Assembly: GCA_016177845.1 (NCBI GenBank) | Contig: JACOUO010000003.1 | Span: 124,001-188,000, forward strand | DNA length: 64,000 nt | Direction: 5' to 3' | Source: Deltaproteobacteria bacterium | Lineage (GTDB): Bacteria > Desulfobacterota > GWC2-55-46 | Shown: piece by piece, positions 26,282 to 36,707 of the stretch | Position numbering within the stretch: the first letter of the stretch is position 1 | Layout: the number at the start of each line of letters is the position of its first letter | Position numbers and translations under genes: made by a program | Notes under the pieces: generated by a model | The model's database searches: none | Seen by the model: the letters and a program-made list of their open reading frames with translations, nothing else | What the model was told of the DNA's origin: nothing

Positions 26282-27220
26282 TTAGCCTGTTTCAGGCAGG
26301 AAGCTCGGCAGGTTGACACCGTTGAATTGTTGAAACTCGCCCCTTACCTGAAAGAGATGGGTCTCCACATTGATTGCGCCCCAACTGTAGAGCGTCTCAA
26401 CCAGCTTTCGCCTGTCCATGGGTATTACCATAAGTGGAGCAAGCCCTTTGAACCTGTCGAGTTCTTTTAATATTAGGGCGGCTGTGTCGTCTTCTGTTCT
26501 GGCAACACAGGGACCGAGCATATTAAGGGCGGGGTGCCTGACCGATATCATAAAACCTTCGATGGCACCCCCATTTGGGCTTTCAAGCACAGAGGCATGG
26601 AAGTAGCCCCTCTTGTTCTCAATGCAGTAGCGGTAGTCCTTCTCTCTTGTTATGCCGCTTACCTCCAATTCCAGGGCTGCCATGGCAGGAATGTCATCCA
26701 ATACTGCATCCCGTACCCGCCCTCTTCCTTCTGTCGTGGCTTTCATGCCTGCAAGCGGCACATTCACTACCATGTCATGGTAGACATGGCGGGGCACGAA
26801 CCCTGCCCTGTTATAGAGTGAAAAGGAGTTCATGTTTATCGCGCTTCCGACGAGGCGCAGCGTCTTATAGCCGTTTTTCTCTGTAAAATCGATGATATGG
26901 TTAACAAGCGCCTTGCCTATGCCAAGGCCGCAGTAATTCTGGTGCACCGACATGATGCCGAGGCTTACATGGCGTTCACGGGGATGGTAGAAGCAGGAAC
27001 CCATGAGCATGCCTGTCTCTGAATTTACGGCTGCTACATTGCATCCGGGGTTCAGGTCATTGTAAACATCGAAAAAGACCTCAGTTACCCTCGGCCCTCC
27101 CTTGAAATAATCGGTAGGCCAGCCGTGGGTCCTGTACCAGTAATTGAAGGAGCCGTACAAAAGCTCTGAATACTCGTACTTGTCATCAGGGGTCAAGGGG
27201 CGGAGCTGGTACTTTACCAT
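26282..27220 (-). CDS. Two-domain GNAT N-acetyltransferase
   Basis: The 312-residue protein has a first GNAT domain with the acetyl-CoA motif VHQNYCGLGIGKALVNHIIDF near residue 93, followed by SFSLYNRAGFVPRH. The second half (from about residue 165, VRDAVLDDIPAMAALE) starts a second GNAT fold that lacks a clear pyrophosphate loop, so it is probably non-catalytic. Substrate is unknown. It ends 13 bases before the rpoH promoter, on the same strand. Confidence 0.82.
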   Translation of the reverse strand: MVKYQLRPLTPDDKYEYSELLYGSFNYWYRTHGWPTDYFKGGPRVTEVFFDVYNDLNPGCNVAAVNSETGMLMGSCFYHPRERHVSLGIMSVHQNYCGLGIGKALVNHIIDFTEKNGYKTLRLVGSAINMNSFSLYNRAGFVPRHVYHDMVVNVPLAGMKATTEGRGRVRDAVLDDIPAMAALELEVSGITREKDYRYCIENKRGYFHASVLESPNGGAIEGFMISVRHPALNMLGPCVARTEDDTAALILKELDRFKGLAPLMVIPMDRRKLVETLYSWGAINVETHLFQVRGEFQQFNGVNLPSFLPETG

Positions 27221-27315
27221 TTTGCCTCCAGCGGGTCTTTAGTATGATAATTAAATGAGTGAAGAGTTTAATGCAGGGTTCAAGAATTGTAAACTGTAAC
27301 AAAATACAGGATAAA

Positions 27316-27350
27316 AAAAGCGGGGCTGGTTTTCGCCAGCCCCGCTAAAG
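27316..27350 (-). terminator. Terminator of the atp operon
   Basis: AGCGGGGCTGG and CCAGCCCCGCT form a perfect 11-bp stem with a 6-base loop (TTTTCG). A run of seven A on the left gives the U tract on the minus strand, after atpE. TTTTTT on the right at some distance could allow limited bidirectional function. Confidence 0.85.
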
Positions 27351-27379
27351 TTTTTTGAAGCCTACACGCTAACCCTGAT

Positions 27380-28530
<1,151 letters not shown>

Positions 28531-28538
<8 letters not shown>

Positions 28539-28941
28539 TTTGTGAAGCCTCCTCTCTTGCTGCCGCTATCATTACAATGATAGTGGTGAAAATCGAACCC
28601 GTAAGCCCTGCTACAAGCGGCCAGGGTGAAAATATTTTTGATGATATCAGAATCGCGAATATTGCCGCGGTAATAAGGAACCGCGCGTGATAATTCAAGG
28701 TTACGAACCTGCCTGCCTTATCCGGCTTCATGCCGACTCCCTTTCGGGCGATTCTCAGCATCCAAAGCGCGTTTGCTACGCCGATTATATAGCCAGCCGC
28801 AAAACCTGCCGCAAAGGGCTTTTTGAAAAAAAACAGGGCAGCCGCACCGATTGCCCCGACCGCAAGGTTTGCCACTGCTGCCTTGTAGGCGATTGAGGAT
28901 GTTGTCTCTGCAATCCCTTTCGGCTTTGCGTCAGAAGCCAT
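28531..28941 (-). CDS. atpI: ATP synthase subunit I (AtpI-like)
   Basis: The 136-residue protein has four predicted membrane helices (about 22-42, 48-65, 86-103, 106-125) and lies directly before atpB with an 8-bp overlap. AtpI-type proteins help c-ring assembly or act as Mg2+/Ca2+ carriers for the synthase. The assignment rests on size, topology and position, with moderate sequence likeness. Confidence 0.75.
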
Positions 28942-29155
28942 ATTTTTTTGTCATAAGATAGATATTTCTAAACCCTGCCGCAATCCCGAAGAAAAGGAAT
29001 ATTATCGTCAGCCAGGGTTTCGTATTGAAAAAGCCGTCTAAATATATCCCGATTAAAAGCCCAATAAAGGTGGATACGACCATTGATATGCCCATTGAGG
29101 CGAGCATAGCAAGACCTTTAAAGAACCCCCGGCCGCCGTTATTCTCTTCAGCCAT
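28931..29155 (-). CDS. atpZ: AtpZ/AtpI family protein
   Basis: This 74-residue protein has two membrane helices with GISMVVSTFIGLLIGIYLDGFF and FLFFGIAAGFRNIYLMTKKY, the pattern of AtpZ (DUF AtpZ/AtpI). AtpZ together with AtpI supports c-ring assembly. It is the first gene of the operon, and its stop overlaps the start of the following gene by 11 bp. Confidence 0.85.
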   Translation of the reverse strand: MAEENNGGRGFFKGLAMLASMGISMVVSTFIGLLIGIYLDGFFNTKPWLTIIFLFFGIAAGFRNIYLMTKKYGF

Positions 29156-29219
29156 AGGCCTCCCCCGATATCTTAGTCCAGATTTGTTGAATTAAGGGGC
29201 CGGATAAAAGAAACATCGA

Positions 29220-29248
29220 TTTTTAACATGGCGCAACTGCAATGTCAA
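29220..29248 (-). promoter_or_regulatory. Promoter of the atp operon
   Basis: On the minus strand TTGACA (29243-29248), a 17-bp spacer and TAAAAA (29220-29225) form a good sigma-70 promoter about 65 bases upstream of the atpZ start codon. Confidence 0.65.
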
Positions 29249-29290
29249 ACTAAATCTTTCCGCGCCCTTCGGCCCCGATATACTGATTAT

Positions 29291-29359
29291 AACCCTCCCG
29301 CTGGAATGGTTGTCATTAAGGGGAGGGTTCCTTGACGATTCCTGATTTTGTGATAAAAT
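29291..29359 (+). promoter_or_regulatory. Inverted repeat and promoter of the sugar-nucleotide gene
   Basis: TTGACG (29332-29337), a 16-bp spacer and TAAAAT (29354-29359) form a sigma-70 promoter. Just upstream lies a perfect 9-bp inverted repeat, AACCCTCCC (29291-29299) and GGGAGGGTT (29321-29329), ending two bases before the -35 box. It could be an activator site or a structural element. The first gene starts 90 bases downstream. Confidence 0.6.
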
Positions 29360-29449
29360 CTATGACTTTAATGAAACTACCCGCCATTAGATGAAATCCG
29401 CCGAAAGTTAGGAGGATTTCCCAATAAAAACCATTCAGGAGGCGACTGC

Positions 29450-31963
29450 TTGAAGAGCATTATTATGGCCGGCGGCTTTGGCACAAGGCTAAGACCGCTT
29501 ACTAACACCCTGCCGAAACCCATGGTGCCTATGGCAAACAGGCCCATAATCGACCACATCGTTGAGCTCCTCAAAAAAAATTCCATAACCGACCTTACAG
29601 GCCTTCTTTACTTCCAGCCTGAGATGATATCCGACCATTTAAAGGACGGCTCGCAGTTCGGGGTAAAGATAGACTACATAACGGCTACGGTCGATTTAGG
29701 CACAGCAGGGGCAGTGGGCAGCGCCATGCGCAGGTGGCCTGACCACGACACAACCCTTGTAATAAGCGGGGATGTGCTGACTGACATAGACCTGACAAAG
29801 GCCCTTGAGTTCCATAAAAAGAACAATGCTATTGCCACGATTGTCCTTACAAGGGTTGAAAACCCCCTTGCCTTCGGCATCGTTATCACAGATGAGAGCG
29901 GAAGGATAGTAAGGTTCCTTGAGAAACCGAGCTGGGGAGAGGTATTCAGCGATACGATAAATACCGGCATCTATATCCTTGATAAGGCTGTGCTTGATTT
30001 CATCCCTCCTGAAAAGGAGTTTGACTTCAGCAAAGAGCTCTTCCCTATTCTGCTTGAGAATAAAAAGCCCATATACGGCTTTATAGCAGAGGGTTACTGG
30101 AAGGATGTGGGCACCCTTGAAGAGTACAGGATAGCCAACATGGATATCCTTCAGGAAAAAGTCAAGGTGCAGATACCCGGAGAAGAGGTCGATGGAAAAG
30201 GCATCTGGGTAGGCAAAGGCTCAAGGATAGATTTTACCTGCAAGCTCGAAGGCACCAATGTAATTGGCGAGAACTGTAAAATAGAGGCTGACACCCGAAT
30301 ACTGAATTCTGTCATAGGCGCTAATTCCGTAGTCGAGGAAGGCACAGTCATAATTGATTCAGTGTTATGGGATAATGTGAAGGTCGCAAGGGGCGTATAC
30401 ATCCAGGAGAATGTGATTGGCAATAACACCGATATTGCCGAAGGCGCGCACCTTGCCGAAGGGGTCATAGTAAGCGACCACTGCCAGATAGGCAGGAACA
30501 GCACCGTCAAGGCCAATGTAAAGGTATGGCCGCAAAAGACAGTTGAAGATGACGCCATTCTTGCCTCAAGCCTTATCTGGGGCGAGAAGTGGAGCAGGCA
30601 TATATTTGCAACTTACGGCGTGACAGGCCTTGCCAATACCGAGATAACCCCTGAGTTCGCGGCAAAGCTCGGGGCCGCATACGGCGCGTCGCTTAAGAAA
30701 GGCTCATCCGTTTCTACAAGCAGGGACGCGCACAAGACATCCCGCATGATAAACAGGGCAGTTATGACCGGGATACTATCTACCGGCATTAATGTGCATG
30801 ACTACGGCGTTACGCCAATGCCTGTGGTAAGATTTCTGGCAAGGGGAGGGAGCGAGGTCGGAGGCATACATACAAGGAGGTCTCCTTTTGACCAGCAGCT
30901 TATTGATATGAAGTTTTTCGATAACAAGGGGCTTGACCTGCACCCGGGTTATGAAAAGACCATAGAGAAGCTCTTTTTCAGGGAGGATTTTCCGAGGGTT
31001 TCCATGGAAGATACCGGTGAGATGGTATTCCCCATACACGGCTTTGAATACTATCAGAACGGCTTCATGTCAAAGGTCGATGTGAAGAGCATAGTAGACG
31101 CTGGCTTTAAGTTTGTGCTTGATTATTCATACGGCTCGTCCTCACGCATATTCCCGACAATCCTTGGAAGGCTCAACTGCGAGGTTATAGCCTTAAACGC
31201 CAACCTTGACGGCGCAAAGACCACCAAGACCGCAGAGGAATTCCAGAAGGCCCTTGACCAGCTTTCTTCAATAGTAAGGTCAGTCAACGCGGACATGGGT
31301 TTTTACCTTGACGCAGGCGGAGAGAAGGTCTTCATATTTGATGAGACGGGTGAGGCCATTGACGGCGATACGGCCCTTAGCATAGTGACTCTTCTTACGC
31401 TCAGATATTACAAGGATGCCGAGAACAAGGTCATTGCCGTACCCATCACCGCTTCCCGTTCAATAGACATAATGGCAGAGACATACGGGTTTAAGGTGAA
31501 GAGGACAAAGACATCTGCAAGGGGCCTTATGGAGGCCGCTTCAGAGGATGGGGTGCTCTTTGTCGGAGAGCAGTCGGGCGGTTTCATATTCCCTCAGTTC
31601 CAGCCTGATTTTGACGGCATGTACGCCATAGTCAAAATACTTGAGATGGTCGCAAAGCAGGGCACGAGGCTTCATAAGCTTATAAGGGAAGTGCCGCCCT
31701 CCATTATTTTAAAGGAAAAGGTATCCTGCTCATTCGAGCACAAGGGCATGATAATGAGGCGTCTTGCCGAGGATTCGGAAGGTAAAAATACTGTTCTTCT
31801 GGACGGAATAAAGATATACTACGGCGACGACTGGATTGTGGCTTATCCGAGCCAGGATAAACCCTACTTCCATCTTGTGGCAGAGGCCGCGACCGAAGAA
31901 AAGGCAAAGGCTCTCATTAAGCAGTACTCCGATAAGATCCGGAGCTGGCAGGTAATATATTAA
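29450..31963 (+). CDS. Mannose-1-phosphate guanylyltransferase fused to a degenerate phosphomannomutase domain
   Basis: This is an 837-residue multidomain protein. Residues 1-235 form a nucleotidyltransferase with MAGGFGTRLRPLT and the Asp-rich IISGDVLTD-type metal site, and residues 250-370 contain left-handed beta-helix hexapeptide repeats. Residues 380-837 have the phosphohexomutase fold. In the last part every active-site loop is altered: TASHNP becomes TRRSP (near 472), DGDGDR becomes DAGGEK (near 620), GEESGH becomes GEQSGG (near 706), and RPSGTEP becomes YPSQDKP (near 798). Only the transferase is therefore likely to be active. The start is TTG after AGGAGG. Confidence 0.88.
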   Translation: MKSIIMAGGFGTRLRPLTNTLPKPMVPMANRPIIDHIVELLKKNSITDLTGLLYFQPEMISDHLKDGSQFGVKIDYITATVDLGTAGAVGSAMRRWPDHDTTLVISGDVLTDIDLTKALEFHKKNNAIATIVLTRVENPLAFGIVITDESGRIVRFLEKPSWGEVFSDTINTGIYILDKAVLDFIPPEKEFDFSKELFPILLENKKPIYGFIAEGYWKDVGTLEEYRIANMDILQEKVKVQIPGEEVDGKGIWVGKGSRIDFTCKLEGTNVIGENCKIEADTRILNSVIGANSVVEEGTVIIDSVLWDNVKVARGVYIQENVIGNNTDIAEGAHLAEGVIVSDHCQIGRNSTVKANVKVWPQKTVEDDAILASSLIWGEKWSRHIFATYGVTGLANTEITPEFAAKLGAAYGASLKKGSSVSTSRDAHKTSRMINRAVMTGILSTGINVHDYGVTPMPVVRFLARGGSEVGGIHTRRSPFDQQLIDMKFFDNKGLDLHPGYEKTIEKLFFREDFPRVSMEDTGEMVFPIHGFEYYQNGFMSKVDVKSIVDAGFKFVLDYSYGSSSRIFPTILGRLNCEVIALNANLDGAKTTKTAEEFQKALDQLSSIVRSVNADMGFYLDAGGEKVFIFDETGEAIDGDTALSIVTLLTLRYYKDAENKVIAVPITASRSIDIMAETYGFKVKRTKTSARGLMEAASEDGVLFVGEQSGGFIFPQFQPDFDGMYAIVKILEMVAKQGTRLHKLIREVPPSIILKEKVSCSFEHKGMIMRRLAEDSEGKNTVLLDGIKIYYGDDWIVAYPSQDKPYFHLVAEAATEEKAKALIKQYSDKIRSWQVIY

Positions 31964-31984
31964 ATTCTGAAAGGTACGCCGTAG

Positions 31985-32614
31985 ATGAAAGTCATTCCCG
32001 TAGGGCCTCTTGAAGTAAACTGCTATATACTCTGGGACGATGAAAGCCTTGAGGCTTTCGTGATAGACCCCGGCGGAGACGGGGACCTTATTAAAACCGC
32101 TGTAATCGAAGAAGGTCTTACGATAAAATATGTTATAAACACCCACGGCCATTTCGACCATGTGGGAGCTGACGGTGAAGTGAAGAATGCCTTTCATGCG
32201 CCCCTTGCCATACACAAAAATGACGCGCAGCTACTTGCGGATGCACATGACCATGGGGTCATATTCGGCGTAAGGATGCCTAAACAGCCAAAGCCTGACC
32301 TCCTTCTTGAGGACGGGCAGGTGCTTGAGGCAGGTAAAGTTAGTTTGAGGGTCCTCCATACGCCGGGGCACACGAAAGGCGGAATCTGCCTTTACTGCCA
32401 GGAGTTCGGACTGCTCTTTACGGGTGATACGCTCTTTGCCGGCTCTGTTGGAAGGACTGATTTTGAGGGCGGCTCTTATGATGAGCTTATGGGCTCGATT
32501 AAGACAAAGATACTTCCGCTCGGAGATTCGGTAAGGGTTTTTCCGGGGCACGGGCCTGAGAGCACCATAGGGGATGAGAAAGAGATAAATCCGTTCCTGA
32601 AAGAAATATTATAA
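31985..32614 (+). CDS. MBL-fold metallo-hydrolase (glyoxalase II-like)
   Basis: The 209-residue enzyme has THGHFDHVG near residue 53, the two-metal HxHxDH motif, followed by HTPGHTKGGICLY near 123, FTGDTLFAGSVGRTDF near 148 and a final FPGHGPEST histidine. These fit glyoxalase II-like thioester hydrolases. It lacks the GloB C-terminal glutathione-binding domain, so the substrate is open. It is followed 15 bases later by coaBC. Confidence 0.88.
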   Translation: MKVIPVGPLEVNCYILWDDESLEAFVIDPGGDGDLIKTAVIEEGLTIKYVINTHGHFDHVGADGEVKNAFHAPLAIHKNDAQLLADAHDHGVIFGVRMPKQPKPDLLLEDGQVLEAGKVSLRVLHTPGHTKGGICLYCQEFGLLFTGDTLFAGSVGRTDFEGGSYDELMGSIKTKILPLGDSVRVFPGHGPESTIGDEKEINPFLKEIL

Positions 32615-32629
32615 GCCGGAGTCTTTAAG

Positions 32630-33814
32630 TTGATATTAAAAGATAAAAAGATAGCCCTTGGGGTTACGGGCGCGATTTCAGCGTATAAGTCGCTTGAGCT
32701 TACAAGGCTTTTGATAAAGCAGGAAGCTGTTGTATGGCCTGTTATGACAAGGTCGGCAAAAGAGTTCATAACGCCTCTGAGTCTCTCAACGCTTGCCAGA
32801 AACCCGGTCTCTACCGAACTGTTTGAGCTTGCCGAAGGCAGCAGGATAAGCCATATAGACCTTGCGCAAAGCGCGGACCTCGTTCTTGTCGCGCCTGCTA
32901 CAGCCAATATTATAGGTAAGGTCGCAAACGGCATTGCCGATGACCTGCTCTCTACCGTCATATCGGCAACGACCGCGCCGGTCCTTCTTGCGCCCTCCAT
33001 GAACTGCAGGATGTGGGAGAACCCCATAGTAGCGGAAAATGTAGAGAGATTGAAAAGGCACGGCTACTTCTTTGTAGGCCCTGATGAGGGCGACCTTGCC
33101 TGCGGATACGAAGGCAGGGGAAGGCTTTCGTCTGTTTCCGATATAATGGACGCGGCAGAGTACGCGTTAAGCGATAAGGATTTAAAGGGCGAGAAGGTGC
33201 TTGTTTCAGCAGGCCCCACAAGGGAGGCAATAGACCCGGTAAGATATATTTCAAACGCATCTTCAGGCAGGATGGGCTATGCCCTTGCAAAGGCCGCAAG
33301 GAGAAGGGGCGCGGAAGTGGTGCTTATAAGCGGGCCCTCAAGCCTGCCCAGGCCCTCTGATATAACCTTTGTCCCTGTTGTAAGCGCGGAAGAGATGTAT
33401 GACGCTTGCATAAGGTACTATCCCCAGTCAACTCTTGTGATAATGGCCGCCGCTGTTGCGGACTACAGGCCAAAGAAGACCTATCCCACAAAGATGAAAA
33501 AGGAAGCGACCTCTTTGACCCTTGAGATGGAGAGGACCGCCGATGTTCTTAAATACATGGGAAATAAGAAAAAAGACCAGTTCCTTGTAGGTTTTGCCCT
33601 TGAGACTGAAAACCTTGAAGAGAACGCAAAGAAGAAACTGGGCGAAAAGAACCTTGACCTTGTTATTGCGAACAGCCCGGTAGGGCTTGACAGCACGCTT
33701 AATCAGGTAACGATAATAAACAAGGATAATGATATCGAGGTGCTGCCGCCTCTTCCAAAGGACGAAGTGGCTGACAGGATTCTTGATAATGTAGTGAAGC
33801 TTAAAAGGGGTTAG
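32630..33814 (+). CDS. coaBC: Bifunctional phosphopantothenoylcysteine decarboxylase / phosphopantothenate-cysteine ligase
   Basis: CoaBC makes 4'-phosphopantetheine for coenzyme A. The 394-residue protein has the FMN-binding CoaC domain (GAISAYKSLELTRLL near residue 14; PSMNCRMWENP near 123; the catalytic cysteine in LACGYEGRGRL near 160). The CoaB domain follows with SAGPTREAIDPVRYISNASSG (split near residue 192) and a conserved PKK near 285. The start is TTG. Confidence 0.95.
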   Translation: MILKDKKIALGVTGAISAYKSLELTRLLIKQEAVVWPVMTRSAKEFITPLSLSTLARNPVSTELFELAEGSRISHIDLAQSADLVLVAPATANIIGKVANGIADDLLSTVISATTAPVLLAPSMNCRMWENPIVAENVERLKRHGYFFVGPDEGDLACGYEGRGRLSSVSDIMDAAEYALSDKDLKGEKVLVSAGPTREAIDPVRYISNASSGRMGYALAKAARRRGAEVVLISGPSSLPRPSDITFVPVVSAEEMYDACIRYYPQSTLVIMAAAVADYRPKKTYPTKMKKEATSLTLEMERTADVLKYMGNKKKDQFLVGFALETENLEENAKKKLGEKNLDLVIANSPVGLDSTLNQVTIINKDNDIEVLPPLPKDEVADRILDNVVKLKRG

Positions 33815-33821
33815 AAAGGAA

Positions 33822-34679
33822 TCAGACCCTTACCCATTTAAGGGCGTTCTCCATCGCCTCTTCCCAGTCCCTGTCCTGCCTTCTTATCTTTAATAATTTC
33901 TTTCTTATGAATTTTGCGGCATTGAGGCTGTGCTTGCCTGTGGGGTCTTTTTTTACGCAGGAGGCCTTCTGAGAGTAATTCAGCATCTCTATGATGGAAT
34001 CGAAAGATACCGAGAAGTACCTTTCCTTGTCTTCCTTGTGCAGGCTCCATTTGGAGGTAAGGGACAGGAGGTTGAGCATCCTGTGCCACTGTTCGAACCT
34101 CTGCAGGCTCATCATGCTTGAAAAAATTGTCTTATTTGTCCTGAAGGACAGGGGGGTATCCTCAATTGTGGAGTCAAGGAGCCTGTCATTGTCAAGGTGC
34201 ACCTTCCGGACTATCTTTTTAGGCAGCTGCCAGACCCTTTTATCTGCCAGTGCGTCAAACCTCATCTCCCAGTAGATGTGCCTTAAGGTGCGCGCTGAAA
34301 ACGACCTTATCATCATCTCAGGTATGAAGTGGTTATGGGCGATGGTGTCCGCCGCAAGATGGGAGAGATATCCGTAAGCGAACGCCTTTTGCGAGTCTGT
34401 CTCAGCCCTTCTTAAGAGCTTATAGCCAATCTTCCAGTTATGGCAGTGCTTGAGCTCCTCAACAAGGTTTTTGCCTACTACGATGTCCGCGCTGATGTTG
34501 CCGTAGAGAAAGTCGTTCGGGAATGCCTCGATAAGGGCCCTTAAGGGCGGCACAAGGAGCCCTGTATTATGCAGCACCGCGTTTCCAAGCTCAAGGTGGG
34601 TGGCCGGCCCCCATGCAAAAGAGTCAGCAGGGAGGAGAAATACTATCAGAAGAGAAAAGATGATGGAAAAAGCTATCAT
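33822..34679 (-). CDS. Zinc-dependent phospholipase C family protein
   Basis: The 285-residue protein has a signal peptide (residues 1-22) with a probable cut after SFA, leaving WGPATHLELG. A mature N-terminal tryptophan plus histidine ligands is the hallmark of zinc phospholipase C enzymes, in which Trp1 binds zinc. More ligands follow in GNISADIVVG, HNWKIG and YLSHLAADTIAHNHF (near residue 110). It is probably secreted or periplasmic and may hydrolyse phospholipid head groups. It is convergent with coaBC. Confidence 0.8.
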   Translation of the reverse strand: MIAFSIIFSLLIVFLLPADSFAWGPATHLELGNAVLHNTGLLVPPLRALIEAFPNDFLYGNISADIVVGKNLVEELKHCHNWKIGYKLLRRAETDSQKAFAYGYLSHLAADTIAHNHFIPEMMIRSFSARTLRHIYWEMRFDALADKRVWQLPKKIVRKVHLDNDRLLDSTIEDTPLSFRTNKTIFSSMMSLQRFEQWHRMLNLLSLTSKWSLHKEDKERYFSVSFDSIIEMLNYSQKASCVKKDPTGKHSLNAAKFIRKKLLKIRRQDRDWEEAMENALKWVRV

Positions 34680-34709
34680 AATCTAATATGCTATCCGAAG
34701 GAATTATCG

Positions 34710-34739
34710 TTGTAAAGGGGAAAAAAGTACCTGTATAAT
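34710..34739 (+). promoter_or_regulatory. Promoter directly abutting the start codon (leaderless candidate)
   Basis: TTGTAA (34710-34715), an 18-bp spacer and a perfect TATAAT (34734-34739) precede the ATG at 34745 by only five bases. Transcription should start at or within one or two bases of the A of the ATG, and there is no ribosome site. This predicts a leaderless mRNA. Confidence 0.65.
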
Positions 34740-34744
34740 ATACC

Positions 34745-35317
34745 ATGAGCTTAAAAGAGGACTATAATAAAATTATTGATAATGCTCTGGATTCTCTGGA
34801 GTATCTTATCTACGCCGGGTTAAATGAGGTCCCAAAGGGAAAGGCTGCGGCTGCTCAAAAACCTTCCGTTGCTCACGAAGATACGCAGGATTACGGCGCC
34901 GCCAAAGGATACGGCCTGACAGTTTGGCTCTCAACAGAAGTTGCCTTTGCCTGCCCTCAGGGGCTCTCAACCGAAGAGATAGAACAGGTCGGAAAGATTA
35001 TATCCTGGGTAAAGAAGGAGTTCGGAGCGGAGTTTGAAAAGGATTACATCCCGTTGACCGCCGAAGAGGTAAAGGCGTTTGAAATTACAAGGACAATCAA
35101 AGGGGTATCGCCAAAGATTATCGTTGCCTTCGGGCCTGAGCCATCCCTTGCCATAATTGGTCTCTCTGATATGGCTTCCATCAGGGGCCGAATCCATAAT
35201 GCGGGTGATATCAGGGTCATGCCCACGCATGAGCCCATTGCCCTGATACAGAGGCCTGAGCTTAAAAGGGAGACTATGGTGGATATTACGCTGATAATGA
35301 AGGAGCTTAAAAAATAA
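34745..35317 (+). CDS. Degenerate uracil-DNA-glycosylase-like protein
   Basis: The 190-residue protein lacks obvious enzyme motifs in its first half, and I do not see a GEAPG loop or Fe-S cysteines. Its C-terminal half resembles family 4/5 uracil-DNA glycosylases. PKIIVAFGPEPSLAIIGL (near residue 118) matches the PKxIVALG strand; IRGRIHNAGDIRVMPTHEP then PELKR (residues 140-176) matches RG...VMPTxHPsxLLRxPxxKR. The catalytic-loop HPS is HEP here. I read it as a structurally related protein that has lost glycosylase activity. A generic unknown protein is the alternative. Confidence 0.5.
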   Translation: MSLKEDYNKIIDNALDSLEYLIYAGLNEVPKGKAAAAQKPSVAHEDTQDYGAAKGYGLTVWLSTEVAFACPQGLSTEEIEQVGKIISWVKKEFGAEFEKDYIPLTAEEVKAFEITRTIKGVSPKIIVAFGPEPSLAIIGLSDMASIRGRIHNAGDIRVMPTHEPIALIQRPELKRETMVDITLIMKELKK

Positions 35318-35380
35318 CAACTAAAGCATAAGCTGAAAGCATTATTGAAATACAGGAAAATCCCTGATAGAATCAGATTT

Positions 35381-36682
35381 ATGAAAACCCTATGCAGGTT
35401 TTTTTCAATCCTCCTTTTCATAATTTCCATTTCATATTTACAACCCTTTACTGCCCCCGCATCAGCAAACGAGGTCTATTATGTCAAAGTCGATGGCATA
35501 GTAAACCCCGTAACAGCTGAATTTCTTACAACAAGCCTTAAAGAGGCTTCCGCTAAAAGAGCCGAAGTATTTATAGTTCAGCTCGATACGCCCGGCGGGC
35601 TCGACCTTTCGATGAGGGATATAATCAAGACCATCCTCTCATCAGAAGTCCCTGTAGTGGTCTATGTCGCGCCTGCAGGGTCAAGGGCGGCCTCAGCAGG
35701 GGTTTTCATCACCTATGCGGCCAATATTGCCGCAATGGCACCCGGCACCAATATCGGTTCAGCGCACCCTGTTGCCATGGGTGGCGGTAAGATAGATGAG
35801 ACCATGTCTAAAAAGATAGAAAATGATGCGGTAGCTTATATAAAAGGCATTGCCGTTAAAAGGGGCAGGAACGCTGATTGGGCTGAGAAGGCTGTAAGGG
35901 AGAGCGTAAATATCACGGCTGAGGATGCATTGAGGCTCCATGTAATAGACCTCATGGCTGACAGCCGGGAAGAGCTTCTGGCAAAGCTCGACGGCAGAAA
36001 GGCAGAGGTATTATCAGGAGAGAAGATAATAAAGACACAGGGTATGCCTGTAACAGAAGTGGAGATGGATCTAAGGTACAGGATATTGAGCACCATCACC
36101 AACCCCAATGTCGCCTATATCCTCCTGATGATAGGGCTTATCGGAATCTACTTTGAGCTGGCAAACCCCGGGGCGGTATTCCCCGGAGTAATAGGCGCGA
36201 TGTGCCTTATTCTGGCCTTCTACGCGTTCCAGACCCTGTCCATAAATTACGCGGGGCTACTGCTGATAGTCCTTTCCATTATATTGTTTATTATAGAGGT
36301 AAAGGTAGTAAGCTATGGGATGCTGACGGTAGCGGGAGTAATATGCCTGACATTGGGCTCACTAATGCTTTTTGAATCACCGGAGCCGTTTATGAGATTA
36401 TCGATATGGGTAGTATTGCCAACAGTTGTCCTTATGACAGGAGTAATACTCGGCACAATGTATTACGCCTTGAGGATTTACAGGAGAAAGGCTGTAAGCG
36501 GGGTTGAGGGGCTTATCGGGGAGGAGGGCACGGCAATTGACGGGTTTGACGCGGGAGTTGAAGGCAAGATATTCATAGACGGAGAGTACTGGAACGCTGT
36601 CAGTGAAGAGCCCATAAAAAAAGGCGATAAGGTAAAGGTAGTTGAATTAACGGGGCTTCTTCTTAAAGTGAAAAAACAATAA
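35381..36682 (+). CDS. nfeD: NfeD family membrane serine protease
   Basis: The long NfeD form (about 433 residues) has an N-terminal signal segment and a ClpP/SppA-like protease domain, with the nucleophile in [16 protein letters not shown] near residue 103 and a lysine further on. Four to five membrane helices follow (about residues 245-370), then a C-terminal OB-fold (residues 380-433). These proteins cut stomatin-type partners. The slipin gene follows 25 bases later, the classic pair. The ATG at 35381 is preferred to an upstream TTG at 35345. Confidence 0.92.
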   Translation: MKTLCRFFSILLFIISISYLQPFTAPASANEVYYVKVDGIVNPVTAEFLTTSLKEASAKRAEVFIVQLDTPGGLDLSMRDIIKTILSSEVPVVVYVAPAGSRAASAGVFITYAANIAAMAPGTNIGSAHPVAMGGGKIDETMSKKIENDAVAYIKGIAVKRGRNADWAEKAVRESVNITAEDALRLHVIDLMADSREELLAKLDGRKAEVLSGEKIIKTQGMPVTEVEMDLRYRILSTITNPNVAYILLMIGLIGIYFELANPGAVFPGVIGAMCLILAFYAFQTLSINYAGLLLIVLSIILFIIEVKVVSYGMLTVAGVICLTLGSLMLFESPEPFMRLSIWVVLPTVVLMTGVILGTMYYALRIYRRKAVSGVEGLIGEEGTAIDGFDAGVEGKIFIDGEYWNAVSEEPIKKGDKVKVVELTGLLLKVKKQ

Positions 36683-36707
36683 ACCTGTTTGTAGAGCGGA
36701 GGGGATC

